Below, piece after piece: positions 1 to 5,637 of a DNA stretch of 7,318 bases. The position numbers were made by a program, and so were the translations under genes. Position 1 is the first letter of the stretch; every line of letters starts with the position of its first letter. Under the pieces are notes generated by a model. The model did no database searches, was not told the origin of the DNA, and was given only the letters and a program-made list of their open reading frames with translations. Source of the DNA: a bacterium (GTDB taxonomy: Bacteria > Thermosulfidibacterota > Thermosulfidibacteria > Thermosulfidibacterales > JALWSI01); contig JALWSI010000078.1 of the NCBI GenBank assembly GCA_027080315.1, positions 1 to 7,318 of the forward strand, read 5' to 3'.

Positions 1-1100
1 GAACTATGGCCACCGCAGGTGGATTCAGCGGTCTTTCCAACTGGTTTGGCAACACTCCCTTCTTCCAGATGCCTGGAACTTCAAAGTACCTCTCAACCAC
101 CTCCGCCGCCTTCTTAATGTTCAGCCAGGATCCTCAACTCCAGGCCTTGGCAGCTGCTAAGGGTATAGACCTTCAGAAGGTTTATGCTGGAGACCCTGCA
201 GCTGTTCAGGGCTTTTTGGGATTGGTTGGGGGGCTTGCTTCAACAAATCCCCAGTTTGCTGAGAGCTTGGTGAAGGTACAGGCCTCTCCCATGATAGCCA
301 ATCTTAAAAATGGAAAGATGAAGACCTCGGCTGTTGATGATTTCAACTGGTCATGGAACGCTGGTCTTATCTATAAGATACGTCCAAATCTCCAAATTGG
401 ACTCACCTACAGAGGCCTTACAAAGACCCGTTTCTGGGTGAGAACCCATGTGTACGATGGGAATGGCAACAGGGTTGATTCTGTGAAAGGCCATACATGG
501 GTGGATCATCCTGACCAGATTCAAGGTGGAATCTACTGGAGACCTTTGGACAAGCTACACCTGGAGTTTGACGTCACTTGGACAAACTGGAGCAGAATAG
601 ATCACTACAAGGTAGAGTGGAATCACCCATTGCTCTACGACTACTTCTATAACGGCCTTGTTGAGCAAGGAATGAGCCCAGAGGTGGCCGATCAGTTTGC
701 GAGAAATGCTATTGGCTCAAAGGAGAATTTCAAGCGTCACTGGAGAAATACTGTTCAGTACCGAGTTGGCGCGGAGTATGACCTATTTGACTGGTTGTCC
801 CTCAGAGCTGGCTACTACTACGATCCCACTCCTATTCCAGAACACACAACCGATGTCACTTGGCCAGATGCAGATAAACACACCTTTGCATTTGGTACAG
901 GGCTAAAGCTGCTTGATGGCAAGCTCTTGGTGGATACCACCTATCAGCTTACCAAGACCGATGGAAAGAGACATATAGGGGTTGGTGACAGCGTGAACCT
1001 TGACGACTCTTATGGCAGCGAAGATGAGCATCCCGAGGCCTCAATGACCGGTCATGGGTATGTGCACAACATAACCGTGACCTTCACCTATGTTTTCTGA
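1..1100 (+). CDS. OmpP1/FadL-family outer-membrane transport protein, 5'-truncated by the window edge
   Basis: This is the C-terminal part of a FadL/TodX-type β-barrel, a family that passes long-chain fatty acids or other hydrophobic molecules across the outer membrane. The frame is open to the left edge. The ATG at 6 is probably internal, because no signal peptide follows it and the N-terminal hatch region of the family is missing. About 364 residues are visible. Alternating strands such as NAGLIYKIRPNLQIGLTY (about 119-136) lead to the family-typical segment RAGYYYDPTPIPEHTTDVTWPDAD (read in two parts, about 271-294), where FadL proteins usually have R-A-G-Y-x-Y-D-x-S/T-P-x-P. The last residue is Phe after an aromatic alternating strand, the usual β-barrel assembly signal. 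Two helix-rich stretches (about 45-95 and 215-245) probably lie in extracellular loops. The transported ligand cannot be read from the sequence. The gene converges on the minus-strand operon. Confidence 0.88.
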   Translation, partial: TMATAGGFSGLSNWFGNTPFFQMPGTSKYLSTTSAAFLMFSQDPQLQALAAAKGIDLQKVYAGDPAAVQGFLGLVGGLASTNPQFAESLVKVQASPMIANLKNGKMKTSAVDDFNWSWNAGLIYKIRPNLQIGLTYRGLTKTRFWVRTHVYDGNGNRVDSVKGHTWVDHPDQIQGGIYWRPLDKLHLEFDVTWTNWSRIDHYKVEWNHPLLYDYFYNGLVEQGMSPEVADQFARNAIGSKENFKRHWRNTVQYRVGAEYDLFDWLSLRAGYYYDPTPIPEHTTDVTWPDADKHTFAFGTGLKLLDGKLLVDTTYQLTKTDGKRHIGVGDSVNLDDSYGSEDEHPEASMTGHGYVHNITVTFTYVF

Positions 1101-1121
1101 GACAATAGAGATTGAATCTGC

Positions 1122-1154
1122 AAGGGGATGGGGGTGTTACTCATCCCCTTTTTT
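1122..1154 (+). terminator. Rho-independent terminator after the FadL-like gene
   Basis: A perfect 9-bp stem (AAGGGGATG at 1122-1130, CATCCCCTT at 1142-1150) encloses an 11-nt loop. The stem's last two T's run on into TTTT, giving six T's at 1149-1154. It starts 21 nt after the FadL-like stop codon. On the minus strand the same stem has no T-tract downstream, so it should work mainly for + transcripts. It could still act as a weak barrier for the convergent operon ending at 1165. Confidence 0.9.
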
Positions 1155-1164
1155 GTTGATAGAT

Positions 1165-2094
1165 TTACCCCTCTTTCCTGATCAAGGAAAGAAAGAATCC
1201 TCCGGTGTCGTTCAGGTGGGGATAGATGCGAAGGGCATTTTTCACCATGGGGTGAAACCTCTGCTCTTCCCACCTTTCTATGCCTTGTCTTGCCGAAAAC
1301 CCTGGAAGCTCAACAGGAATCGTGGAGCATTTGTAGTTTTCCAATAGATACGACACCACCCCTTCGTTTTCTTCAGGGGCCAAGGTGCAGGTTGAATAGA
1401 GGATTAAACCTCCAGGGATGGCTGCTTTGTAGGCGGATACCAAGAGGGCCTTTTGGGTCTCTGTTAGGCGTTTTCGGGCTTTGGGGCTGGGGTCTTGGCT
1501 TGCCCGTGAGTCTTTTCTTATGGTTCCTTCTCCGCTGCATGGACAATCTGCAATAACCTTGTGAAATGTGTTGGGGGTTAATCTGCCGAACCTTCTTCCA
1601 TCCATCTGGGTGATGGTTATGTTTAAGATGCCCATTCGCTCAATGTGGTAGCTTAGGGCTTTAAGCCGCTCTCCACTGACGTCGTTTGCCACAATGACCC
1701 CTTTATTATCCATGTGCTGTGCTGCCTGGGTGGCCTTTGAACCAGGGGCTGAGGCTATGTCAAGAATAAGCTCTTTGGGTTCTGGTTTAAGTATCATAAC
1801 GGGAAGAAGAGAGGCTTCTTCTTGAAGGTAGAATAGGCCTCCAAAGTGGGGAATTGTGTTACCAAGGTTGTTTAAAGGTCCTGATACCCTGGCGGCGTAG
1901 GGGTACCATTCAAGAGGAGTGACTTCAAATCCATCCTCCTCAATCATAGGGAAGACCTCTTTAGGATTGGCTTTAAGGGTGTTACACCTCATCACGGTGG
2001 GTAAGGGGCGCTCACACGCCTTCTGAAACTCCTCAAACTCGTCGCCCAGTAACAGGCGATAGCGCCGTTCTTGCTCAGAAGAGAAAAGGGGCAA
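1165..2094 (-). CDS. NOL1/NOP2/Sun-family RNA cytosine-C5 methyltransferase (RsmB/RsmF-like)
   Basis: A SAM-dependent m5C methyltransferase of 309 aa, acting on rRNA or tRNA in the cytoplasm. Visible motifs are the SAM-binding loop DIASAPGSK (112-120), the acidic motif AND (136-138), MDG (164-166), motif IV DCPCSGEG with Cys186 (183-190), and motif VI YSTCTLAPEENE with the nucleophile Cys236 (233-244). The family-typical end TGGFFLSLIRK is present. An N-terminal segment (about 30-100, with MRCNTLKAN and GLFYLQEEAS) matches the usual pre-catalytic domain. The protein is shorter than RsmB, lacking the NusB-like domain, and shorter than RsmF, lacking the C-terminal extension, so the exact target is unclear. 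The start is a TTG: an in-frame stop lies just upstream, and an AAAGGA sits about 14 nt away inside the end of the cheB-like gene. Only 4 nt separate it from that gene, so it is the last cistron of the operon. Confidence 0.88.
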   Translation of the reverse strand: MPLFSSEQERRYRLLLGDEFEEFQKACERPLPTVMRCNTLKANPKEVFPMIEEDGFEVTPLEWYPYAARVSGPLNNLGNTIPHFGGLFYLQEEASLLPVMILKPEPKELILDIASAPGSKATQAAQHMDNKGVIVANDVSGERLKALSYHIERMGILNITITQMDGRRFGRLTPNTFHKVIADCPCSGEGTIRKDSRASQDPSPKARKRLTETQKALLVSAYKAAIPGGLILYSTCTLAPEENEGVVSYLLENYKCSTIPVELPGFSARQGIERWEEQRFHPMVKNALRIYPHLNDTGGFFLSLIRKEG

Positions 2095-2098
2095 GGGG

Positions 2099-3154
2099 TT
2101 AGCAGGATTCCTTTAATACAGTTTCTGCCAGCTTATCAGGTAGAACACCGCTATCTGCAGCCCCTAAAGCTATGGCCTTCTCTGGCATATCAAAGAGAGG
2201 GCACCCCTCTTTGGCCTGCACGATTGTTCTGGCTCCAGCCTTTTTTAGCCTTGCGAGACCTATGGCTCCATCGTCCACCCCCCCTGAGAGAAGCACCCCT
2301 ATTGCTTTGTCTTTCAGGTTGTTGGCCAGAGAGTTGAACAGAACATCCGCTGATGGACAGCAGTAGCAGTGAAGGCAGGGTCCTTCTCTAAGGCGGATTA
2401 TGGGTTCACCTTTAGCGTTGAGCTCTACTGTGGTGTGCACCCCTGCAGGTGCCACAAAAGCCTTTCCCTTTGAGACTGTATCTCCTTCCTCTGCCTCTTT
2501 AATCTCCATCTCGCTGATTCCGTTAAGAAAATCTGCCAAGGCTTTGGGCAATCCAGGGGGCAGGGTGATGGTAATCACAATGCCTGGCCCGTTGGAGGGT
2601 AGTTGGTTCAGCATTCTGGTAATAAGCCACACTCCGCCTGTTCCTGCTCCAATGCCCACAGTTCTGGTTGGTTGATTCTCAAAGGGAATTGGATTGGGTT
2701 GATCCAAGAGATCGGTATTGACGTATTGCTTTATTACTTCTCTGTCTGTTCTGGCGGCGTTCTCTATTTTTGAGACCACCCCTTTAAGGGTTTTTTCTGA
2801 GTGTTCTCTTATTCTTGCCTTCTCCACGGCTTCCACTGCCCCTGCCTCAAGCACCTTTATGGCCAATGCAGCTGTGTCGGGATAAGAGAAGTTGCCCGTT
2901 ACCACCACGGGAACGGGAGAGTAGCGCATCACCTTTCTGACAAAGGTAACGTGATTCATCTTTGGAGTGTCAAGGTCTAAAATAACAACATCTACTGGCT
3001 TCTCCATACCGCCAAGTAGCATATCTCTTGCTGAGAATGAGTCTGTTGCTACCCCTCTGAGATTGAGAGGAGGGGTCTCTGCAACGGTGTGGGCAAGGCT
3101 GCTTGTCCCTTCCACCTCTGAGGTGATCAAGAGAACATCAAGGCTCTCTGCCAT
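2099..3154 (-). CDS. Degenerate CheB-like protein (receiver plus methylesterase domains, catalytic Ser and His lost)
   Basis: The 351-aa protein has the two-domain plan of CheB, the receptor glutamate methylesterase. The receiver-like domain (about 1-125) keeps the phospho-acceptor position D60 in ILDLDTPKM and K112 after GAVEAVE. The acidic pair after β1 is replaced: VLLITSEV stands where VLVVDDSA is usual. In the methylesterase-like domain (about 163-351), IGAGTGG (168-174) replaces IGASTGG, so the nucleophilic Ser is G171. ITLPPG replaces QHMPPG, so the catalytic His is T197. The Asp of the triad remains (D295 in GGVDDG). Other fold markers are intact: APAGVH (235-240), PSADVLF (267-273) and FDMPEKAI (321-328). 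A cluster C260-x2-C263-x-C265-C266 stands where CheB has an Arg-Pro-Ser segment. I infer a non-catalytic regulator or scaffold. The reading frame is clean with a good Shine-Dalgarno (GGGGGAGAG), so it does not look like a decaying pseudogene. Confidence 0.85.
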   Translation of the reverse strand: MAESLDVLLITSEVEGTSSLAHTVAETPPLNLRGVATDSFSARDMLLGGMEKPVDVVILDLDTPKMNHVTFVRKVMRYSPVPVVVTGNFSYPDTAALAIKVLEAGAVEAVEKARIREHSEKTLKGVVSKIENAARTDREVIKQYVNTDLLDQPNPIPFENQPTRTVGIGAGTGGVWLITRMLNQLPSNGPGIVITITLPPGLPKALADFLNGISEMEIKEAEEGDTVSKGKAFVAPAGVHTTVELNAKGEPIIRLREGPCLHCYCCPSADVLFNSLANNLKDKAIGVLLSGGVDDGAIGLARLKKAGARTIVQAKEGCPLFDMPEKAIALGAADSGVLPDKLAETVLKESC

Positions 3155-3165
3155 AGTCTCTCCCC

Positions 3166-3642
3166 CTAAATCTCTCTTCTCACTGCAAGGTGTACAATAA
3201 ACTTGTCTTCATTGATGTTCTGGAAGAAGACGGTGATGTGGTTAGGATCCTCAAAGTGTAGAGGTGGACATTGGTTTTTTCTTTCTACCTTGGGTATGCT
3301 CAGTTTCCAGTATTCCCCTGTTATGTCTGATAATTTGGTGCTGATGTCCCCTCCCACTATATTAGTGATCTCCCCACACACATCTGCAATCTCAGACTCT
3401 TCAATGGGGTCATCTTCTGTTTTGCCAAGAAAGTCTATGGTAACGTTTTTGGCGAAGTCGCGGGAGATAACCACATCTAAAGTGCCCCATTCTCCGTTGT
3501 TAAACTCTATTCTTCCGTGATAAATGTCATCGCACTCTTCGCAGGGTGGATCTGGACATTCTTCTACAAGAGAGAAGAAGGTTGTGCTGAAAACATTGTA
3601 CACCACCTCAATCAGCATCTTTTCCAAAGCAGCTTTATCCAT
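3166..3642 (-). CDS. cheX: CheX-type CheY-P phosphatase
   Basis: A single-motif member of the CheC/CheX/FliY phosphatases, which dephosphorylate CheY-P to end the signal; 158 aa, normal for CheX. The family catalytic signature D-x3-E-x2-N-x22-P is met exactly by D87, E91, N94 and P117, so it should be active. The ATG at 3642 shares one base with the cheY stop (TGATG), with GGAGG 9 nt upstream. A TTG one codon earlier (3645) is also possible. An unusual feature is the Cys cluster C29-x4-C34-x2-C37 in an acidic, Pro-containing loop near the N-terminus, plus C89 and C125. The position right after cheY fits a regulator with its phosphatase; only an 11-nt gap separates it from the cheB-like gene. 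Confidence 0.88.
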   Translation of the reverse strand: MDKAALEKMLIEVVYNVFSTTFFSLVEECPDPPCEECDDIYHGRIEFNNGEWGTLDVVISRDFAKNVTIDFLGKTEDDPIEESEIADVCGEITNIVGGDISTKLSDITGEYWKLSIPKVERKNQCPPLHFEDPNHITVFFQNINEDKFIVHLAVRREI

Positions 3643-4064
3643 CAAAAGTCTCCTCCTTCTGCCCCTGGTAGCTCTTCTAACTCAAACTCCGCGCCCTCTA
3701 TGTCAAGAAGCACATTGCGCACATCTTCGGGTCTGAAGGGCTTTTTAATGAAAGCATCAACCCCCAAAGAGCGAATCTCCTCCACCTTCTCTTTTGCTCC
3801 CTCAGTAGTCACAACAACTATTGGTACCTCTCTGTAAATAGGATCCTTCTTGGCTTCTCTTATGAAGGTGATGCCGTCCATAACCGGCATGTTTATGTCT
3901 GTGAAGATAATGTCGATCCAGTTCTCCTCCAGTTGCTTCAAGGCTTCCTCTCCGTTGGCGGCCTCGAAGAACTGTGACACATTCAACCCTGATGCGGTCA
4001 CAGCCTTCTTCACAAACTTACGCATGGTGGAGGAGTCATCTACAACAAGCACCTGCAAACCCAT
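3642..4064 (-). CDS. cheY: CheY single-domain response regulator
   Basis: A 140-aa stand-alone receiver with every residue needed for phosphotransfer: acidic pair D9-D10 (VLVVDDS), phospho-acceptor D56 (FTDINMPVMDG), switch Thr T86 (VVVTTEG), Phe105 at the switch-aromatic position, and K108 before Pro in FIKKPF. After the last helix there is a short acidic tail (about 122-140, rich in Glu and Asp) not needed for the receiver fold. The chosen start is the ATG at 4064, which overlaps the HDOD stop by one base (TGATG) and has a near-consensus AAGGAGGTGA 7 nt upstream of it. An adjacent TTG (4067) would add one residue. The cognate kinase (CheA) is not in the window. The neighbouring cheX probably encodes its phosphatase. 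Output could be the flagellar switch or the HDOD protein; the sequence does not decide. Confidence 0.93.
   Translation of the reverse strand: MGLQVLVVDDSSTMRKFVKKAVTASGLNVSQFFEAANGEEALKQLEENWIDIIFTDINMPVMDGITFIREAKKDPIYREVPIVVVTTEGAKEKVEEIRSLGVDAFIKKPFRPEDVRNVLLDIEGAEFELEELPGAEGGDF
3652..3658 (-). promoter_or_regulatory. Shine-Dalgarno for cheX
   Basis: AAGGAGG on the minus strand, inside the last codons of cheY. The GGAGG core is 9 nt from the ATG at 3642 and 6 nt from the TTG at 3645, so both starts are usable. ATG is preferred by codon strength. Confidence 0.65.
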
Positions 4065-4954
4065 CAACTCACCTCCTTATTCCCCTCACCCTCAAGCTCT
4101 TTTTCGCTCTCTTTAAGGGCCTCCACAATATCTACCAAAAACTCTGTCCACAGCTCGCTTCCCTCTTTGTGGGTGAATCCAAGAGCCTCTAAAGCCTTCT
4201 TGTCCAGCTTGTAGGCAAGGCCGTCGCTGCCTGTGCCTATGCCCGTTCCTAATACAAATATGTTGCTTGTATGCACCACTGCAACTATGGGCAGTAGGTG
4301 TTCTGGGGCATTGGCAGGCTCGTGGTGGTACCTTATTGCTGCCACAATCTCTTCAGGAAGCCCCCACTTTTCCGCTATGCGTCCTCCAAGCTCAGCATGA
4401 TCCATTCCAAGCACCTGCTTTTCTGCCTGAAGGAAAGAGACTCTCTCTTTTTTGGGAGACTCCTGTACAATCTTCATAATCTCTTTCACCTGCTCTTGTA
4501 GGTAGAGGCCCAGTATGGTTTTACCAACATCGTGCAATAGGCCTGCGGCATAGGCTACCCCTTGCTCCAAGTTCAGCTTTTCTGCGATCTTTTGAGAAAG
4601 AATGGCTACACATATTCCATGCCTCCACATCTCCTCAGCGGGCACGTCGTAGCCGGGGACGTCCTTCTTGATCTCTCCGGAGGTGTAATGGGTTAGGATT
4701 ATTGAGAGCACTACGCTGTTACCCAGAACCACAAGGGCCTGTTTAAGGTCCTTAACATTGCCGTGGGGGTTGTAGAGGGGAGAGTTTGCCATCTTTAAGA
4801 TCTCCGCAGCCATTCCTGGGTCTTTTGAGACCAGATCTTCTATCTTTGACGCTTCTACGTCTCTTTGCCCCATAAGGGATAGCACCTCATGCACCACAAA
4901 GGGCATGGGTTCTATTTTATCTACCTTCTGAATGACTTCTTCTACAACGCTCAT
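4064..4954 (-). CDS. HDOD-domain signalling protein
   Basis: A 296-aa protein whose N-terminal two thirds (about 10-215) is an HDOD domain, the HD-related domain often found beside response regulators. Family signals are the KDPGMAAEILKMANSPLYNP segment (44-63), LKQALVVLG (70-78) and AAGLLHDVGK (136-145). HD-type metal residues are partly present: H112, H141-D142, H186 and H210/H211. At the usual closing Asp (VHLAD-type motif) the sequence is VHTSN, with N231, so the metal site is probably incomplete, as is common in HDOD proteins. The C-terminal part (about 235-296) is Gly-rich, then helical and acidic, without a domain I recognise. The ATG overlaps the cheD stop by 4 nt (ATGA) with GGGGGAGAAG upstream. 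Known HDOD proteins act in regulatory cascades rather than as proven enzymes; here a scaffold or output role with CheY is inferred. Confidence 0.87.
   Translation of the reverse strand: MSVVEEVIQKVDKIEPMPFVVHEVLSLMGQRDVEASKIEDLVSKDPGMAAEILKMANSPLYNPHGNVKDLKQALVVLGNSVVLSIILTHYTSGEIKKDVPGYDVPAEEMWRHGICVAILSQKIAEKLNLEQGVAYAAGLLHDVGKTILGLYLQEQVKEIMKIVQESPKKERVSFLQAEKQVLGMDHAELGGRIAEKWGLPEEIVAAIRYHHEPANAPEHLLPIVAVVHTSNIFVLGTGIGTGSDGLAYKLDKKALEALGFTHKEGSELWTEFLVDIVEALKESEKELEGEGNKEVS
4069..4078 (-). promoter_or_regulatory. Strong Shine-Dalgarno for cheY
   Basis: AAGGAGGTGA on the minus strand, nearly the full anti-16S complement, lies inside the end of the HDOD gene. Its GGAGG core is 7 nt from the ATG at 4064 and 4 nt from the adjacent TTG at 4067, which favours the ATG. 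It suggests cheY is translated strongly on its own as well as by coupling. Confidence 0.75.
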
Positions 4955-5430
4955 AGTATCTTCTCCCCCATTCCCGGAGACTTTACCGCCACTTTGCCAG
5001 TTGCCAGGTCCAGGCTCAGGCTGCGGCTGATAGTGCCTCCCACGTCTTCCCCGCGAATGAGAATGCCGTTTTTCCAGAAGAGCTTTCTTGCAATCATGTA
5101 GTTTCTCTTTCCGATGTTGAAGTTGCTTTTTGATTCCAGGATCTCTGCCCCCCCGGCGAGTTTCACTATGATGGATCTCTTGTTTGCCCCCTTGGCGTAG
5201 GCTTCTTTGAAGAGCAAAGGGATTCCAGTATCACCGAAGGTGAAGGGATTGGCCTGCGCCTTTGCCTTGTTGAGGGACGATTCCGGTAAGAGGTAGTGCA
5301 GTATTCCTCCCACCTTGGCTTTGGGGTCGTAGATAGCCACCCCTATGCAGGAACCGAGGGCGTGTGTGACTATGATTCCGCTGGTTCCTTGAACCACCTT
5401 CATGTCTGCGATCTTCACAATGTATTGCAT
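4951..5430 (-). CDS. cheD: CheD chemoreceptor glutamine deamidase
   Basis: A 159-aa CheD, which converts specific receptor glutamines to glutamate and in other bacteria also binds CheC-type phosphatases. The catalytic residues known from the Thermotoga protein (Thr, Cys, His) are all present at near-identical spacing: T22 and C28 in VTHALGSCIGV (21-31) and H45 in GILHYLLP. The N-terminal IADMKV and the FGDTGIPLLF segment (in place of the usual Y-x-D-x-A/G-x-P) are also typical. The start at 5430 is fixed by an in-frame TGA four codons upstream (5442-5440). The Shine-Dalgarno-like AGGTGGAG is about 12 nt away, longer than ideal. It is the first gene of the operon, after a 207-nt gap that holds a dyad and a possible promoter. 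Presence of CheD implies methyl-accepting receptors elsewhere in the genome. Confidence 0.93.
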   Translation of the reverse strand: MQYIVKIADMKVVQGTSGIIVTHALGSCIGVAIYDPKAKVGGILHYLLPESSLNKAKAQANPFTFGDTGIPLLFKEAYAKGANKRSIIVKLAGGAEILESKSNFNIGKRNYMIARKLFWKNGILIRGEDVGGTISRSLSLDLATGKVAVKSPGMGEKIL

Positions 5431-5469
5431 ATAAGTCGTTCACTCCACCTCTTCTCTCGTTTTTGCAGC

Positions 5470-5508
5470 CCGTTGACCCTATTAGATACAATCTAACAAC
5501 TGCAACGG
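5470..5508. promoter_or_regulatory. Symmetric two-tier dyad upstream of cheD (possible operator or 5'-UTR hairpin)
   Basis: Two nested inverted repeats share the same centre (5489). The inner pair is TTAGAT (5482-5487) and ATCTAA (5491-5496) around a 3-nt spacer. The outer pair is CCGTTG (5470-5475) and CAACGG (5503-5508), each separated from the inner arms by exactly 6 nt. As minus-strand RNA, three of the six spacer positions can also pair (two G-U, one U-A), giving a 15-bp hairpin with a 3x3 internal loop. No T-tract follows on either strand, so it is not a standard terminator. It ends 39 nt before the cheD start codon. Confidence 0.55.
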
Positions 5509-5512
5509 TTAA

Positions 5513-5541
5513 TAGATATACCAGGGGATGGTTTCTGTAAA
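5513..5541 (-). promoter_or_regulatory. Candidate σ70-type promoter for the che operon
   Basis: Read on the minus strand, TTTACA (5541-5536; 5 of 6 to the -35 consensus) is followed after 17 nt by TATCTA (5518-5513), a weak -10 lacking the final T. An overlapping TATATC at 15-nt spacing is an alternative. Transcription would start near 5506, right at the edge of the dyad, so the dyad would form the very 5' end of the mRNA or be an operator over the start site. Weak evidence. Confidence 0.3.
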
Positions 5542-5637
5542 GGTATATAATCCCTTGATGCTGTACCTTTGGCTTTTAAGCACTGTTATGTCCGTCGGTA
5601 TTTCTACTTTCCTTTAACGCGATTAGACTATTATGGA

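Larger units (their letters stand above)
5431..5637 (-). other. Intergenic region between mtaD and the che operon
   Basis: A 207-nt stretch without a coding frame I would accept, more AT-rich than the flanking genes. It holds the 39-bp dyad (5470-5508) and the candidate promoter described separately. There is also an inverted repeat AAAGGTA/TACCTTT (5539-5545 and 5564-5570) with an 18-nt spacer. I see no hairpin followed by a T-tract after the mtaD stop, so readthrough from mtaD into cheD is possible. Confidence 0.6.

Noticed and set aside
1122-1150. The hairpin as a bidirectional terminator for the minus-strand operon
   Set aside because: On the minus strand the stem is followed by GCAGATT, with no T-tract.
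2099-3154. CheB-like gene as a pseudogene
   Set aside because: Frame is intact over 351 codons, fold motifs are conserved and the Shine-Dalgarno is good; only catalytic residues have changed, which fits repurposing better than decay.
5503-5530. σ54-type promoter (TGG…TTGCA) ahead of cheD
   Set aside because: GG and GC are 17 nt apart rather than the required 10.
5546-5551. Perfect TATAAT on the + strand
   Set aside because: No -35-like hexamer at proper spacing and no + strand gene downstream to drive.
5539-5570. Inverted repeat AAAGGTA/TACCTTT with 18-nt spacer
   Set aside because: Short, AT-rich arms in an AT-rich gap; could be chance, and no T-tract follows. Kept only as a note in the intergenic entry.
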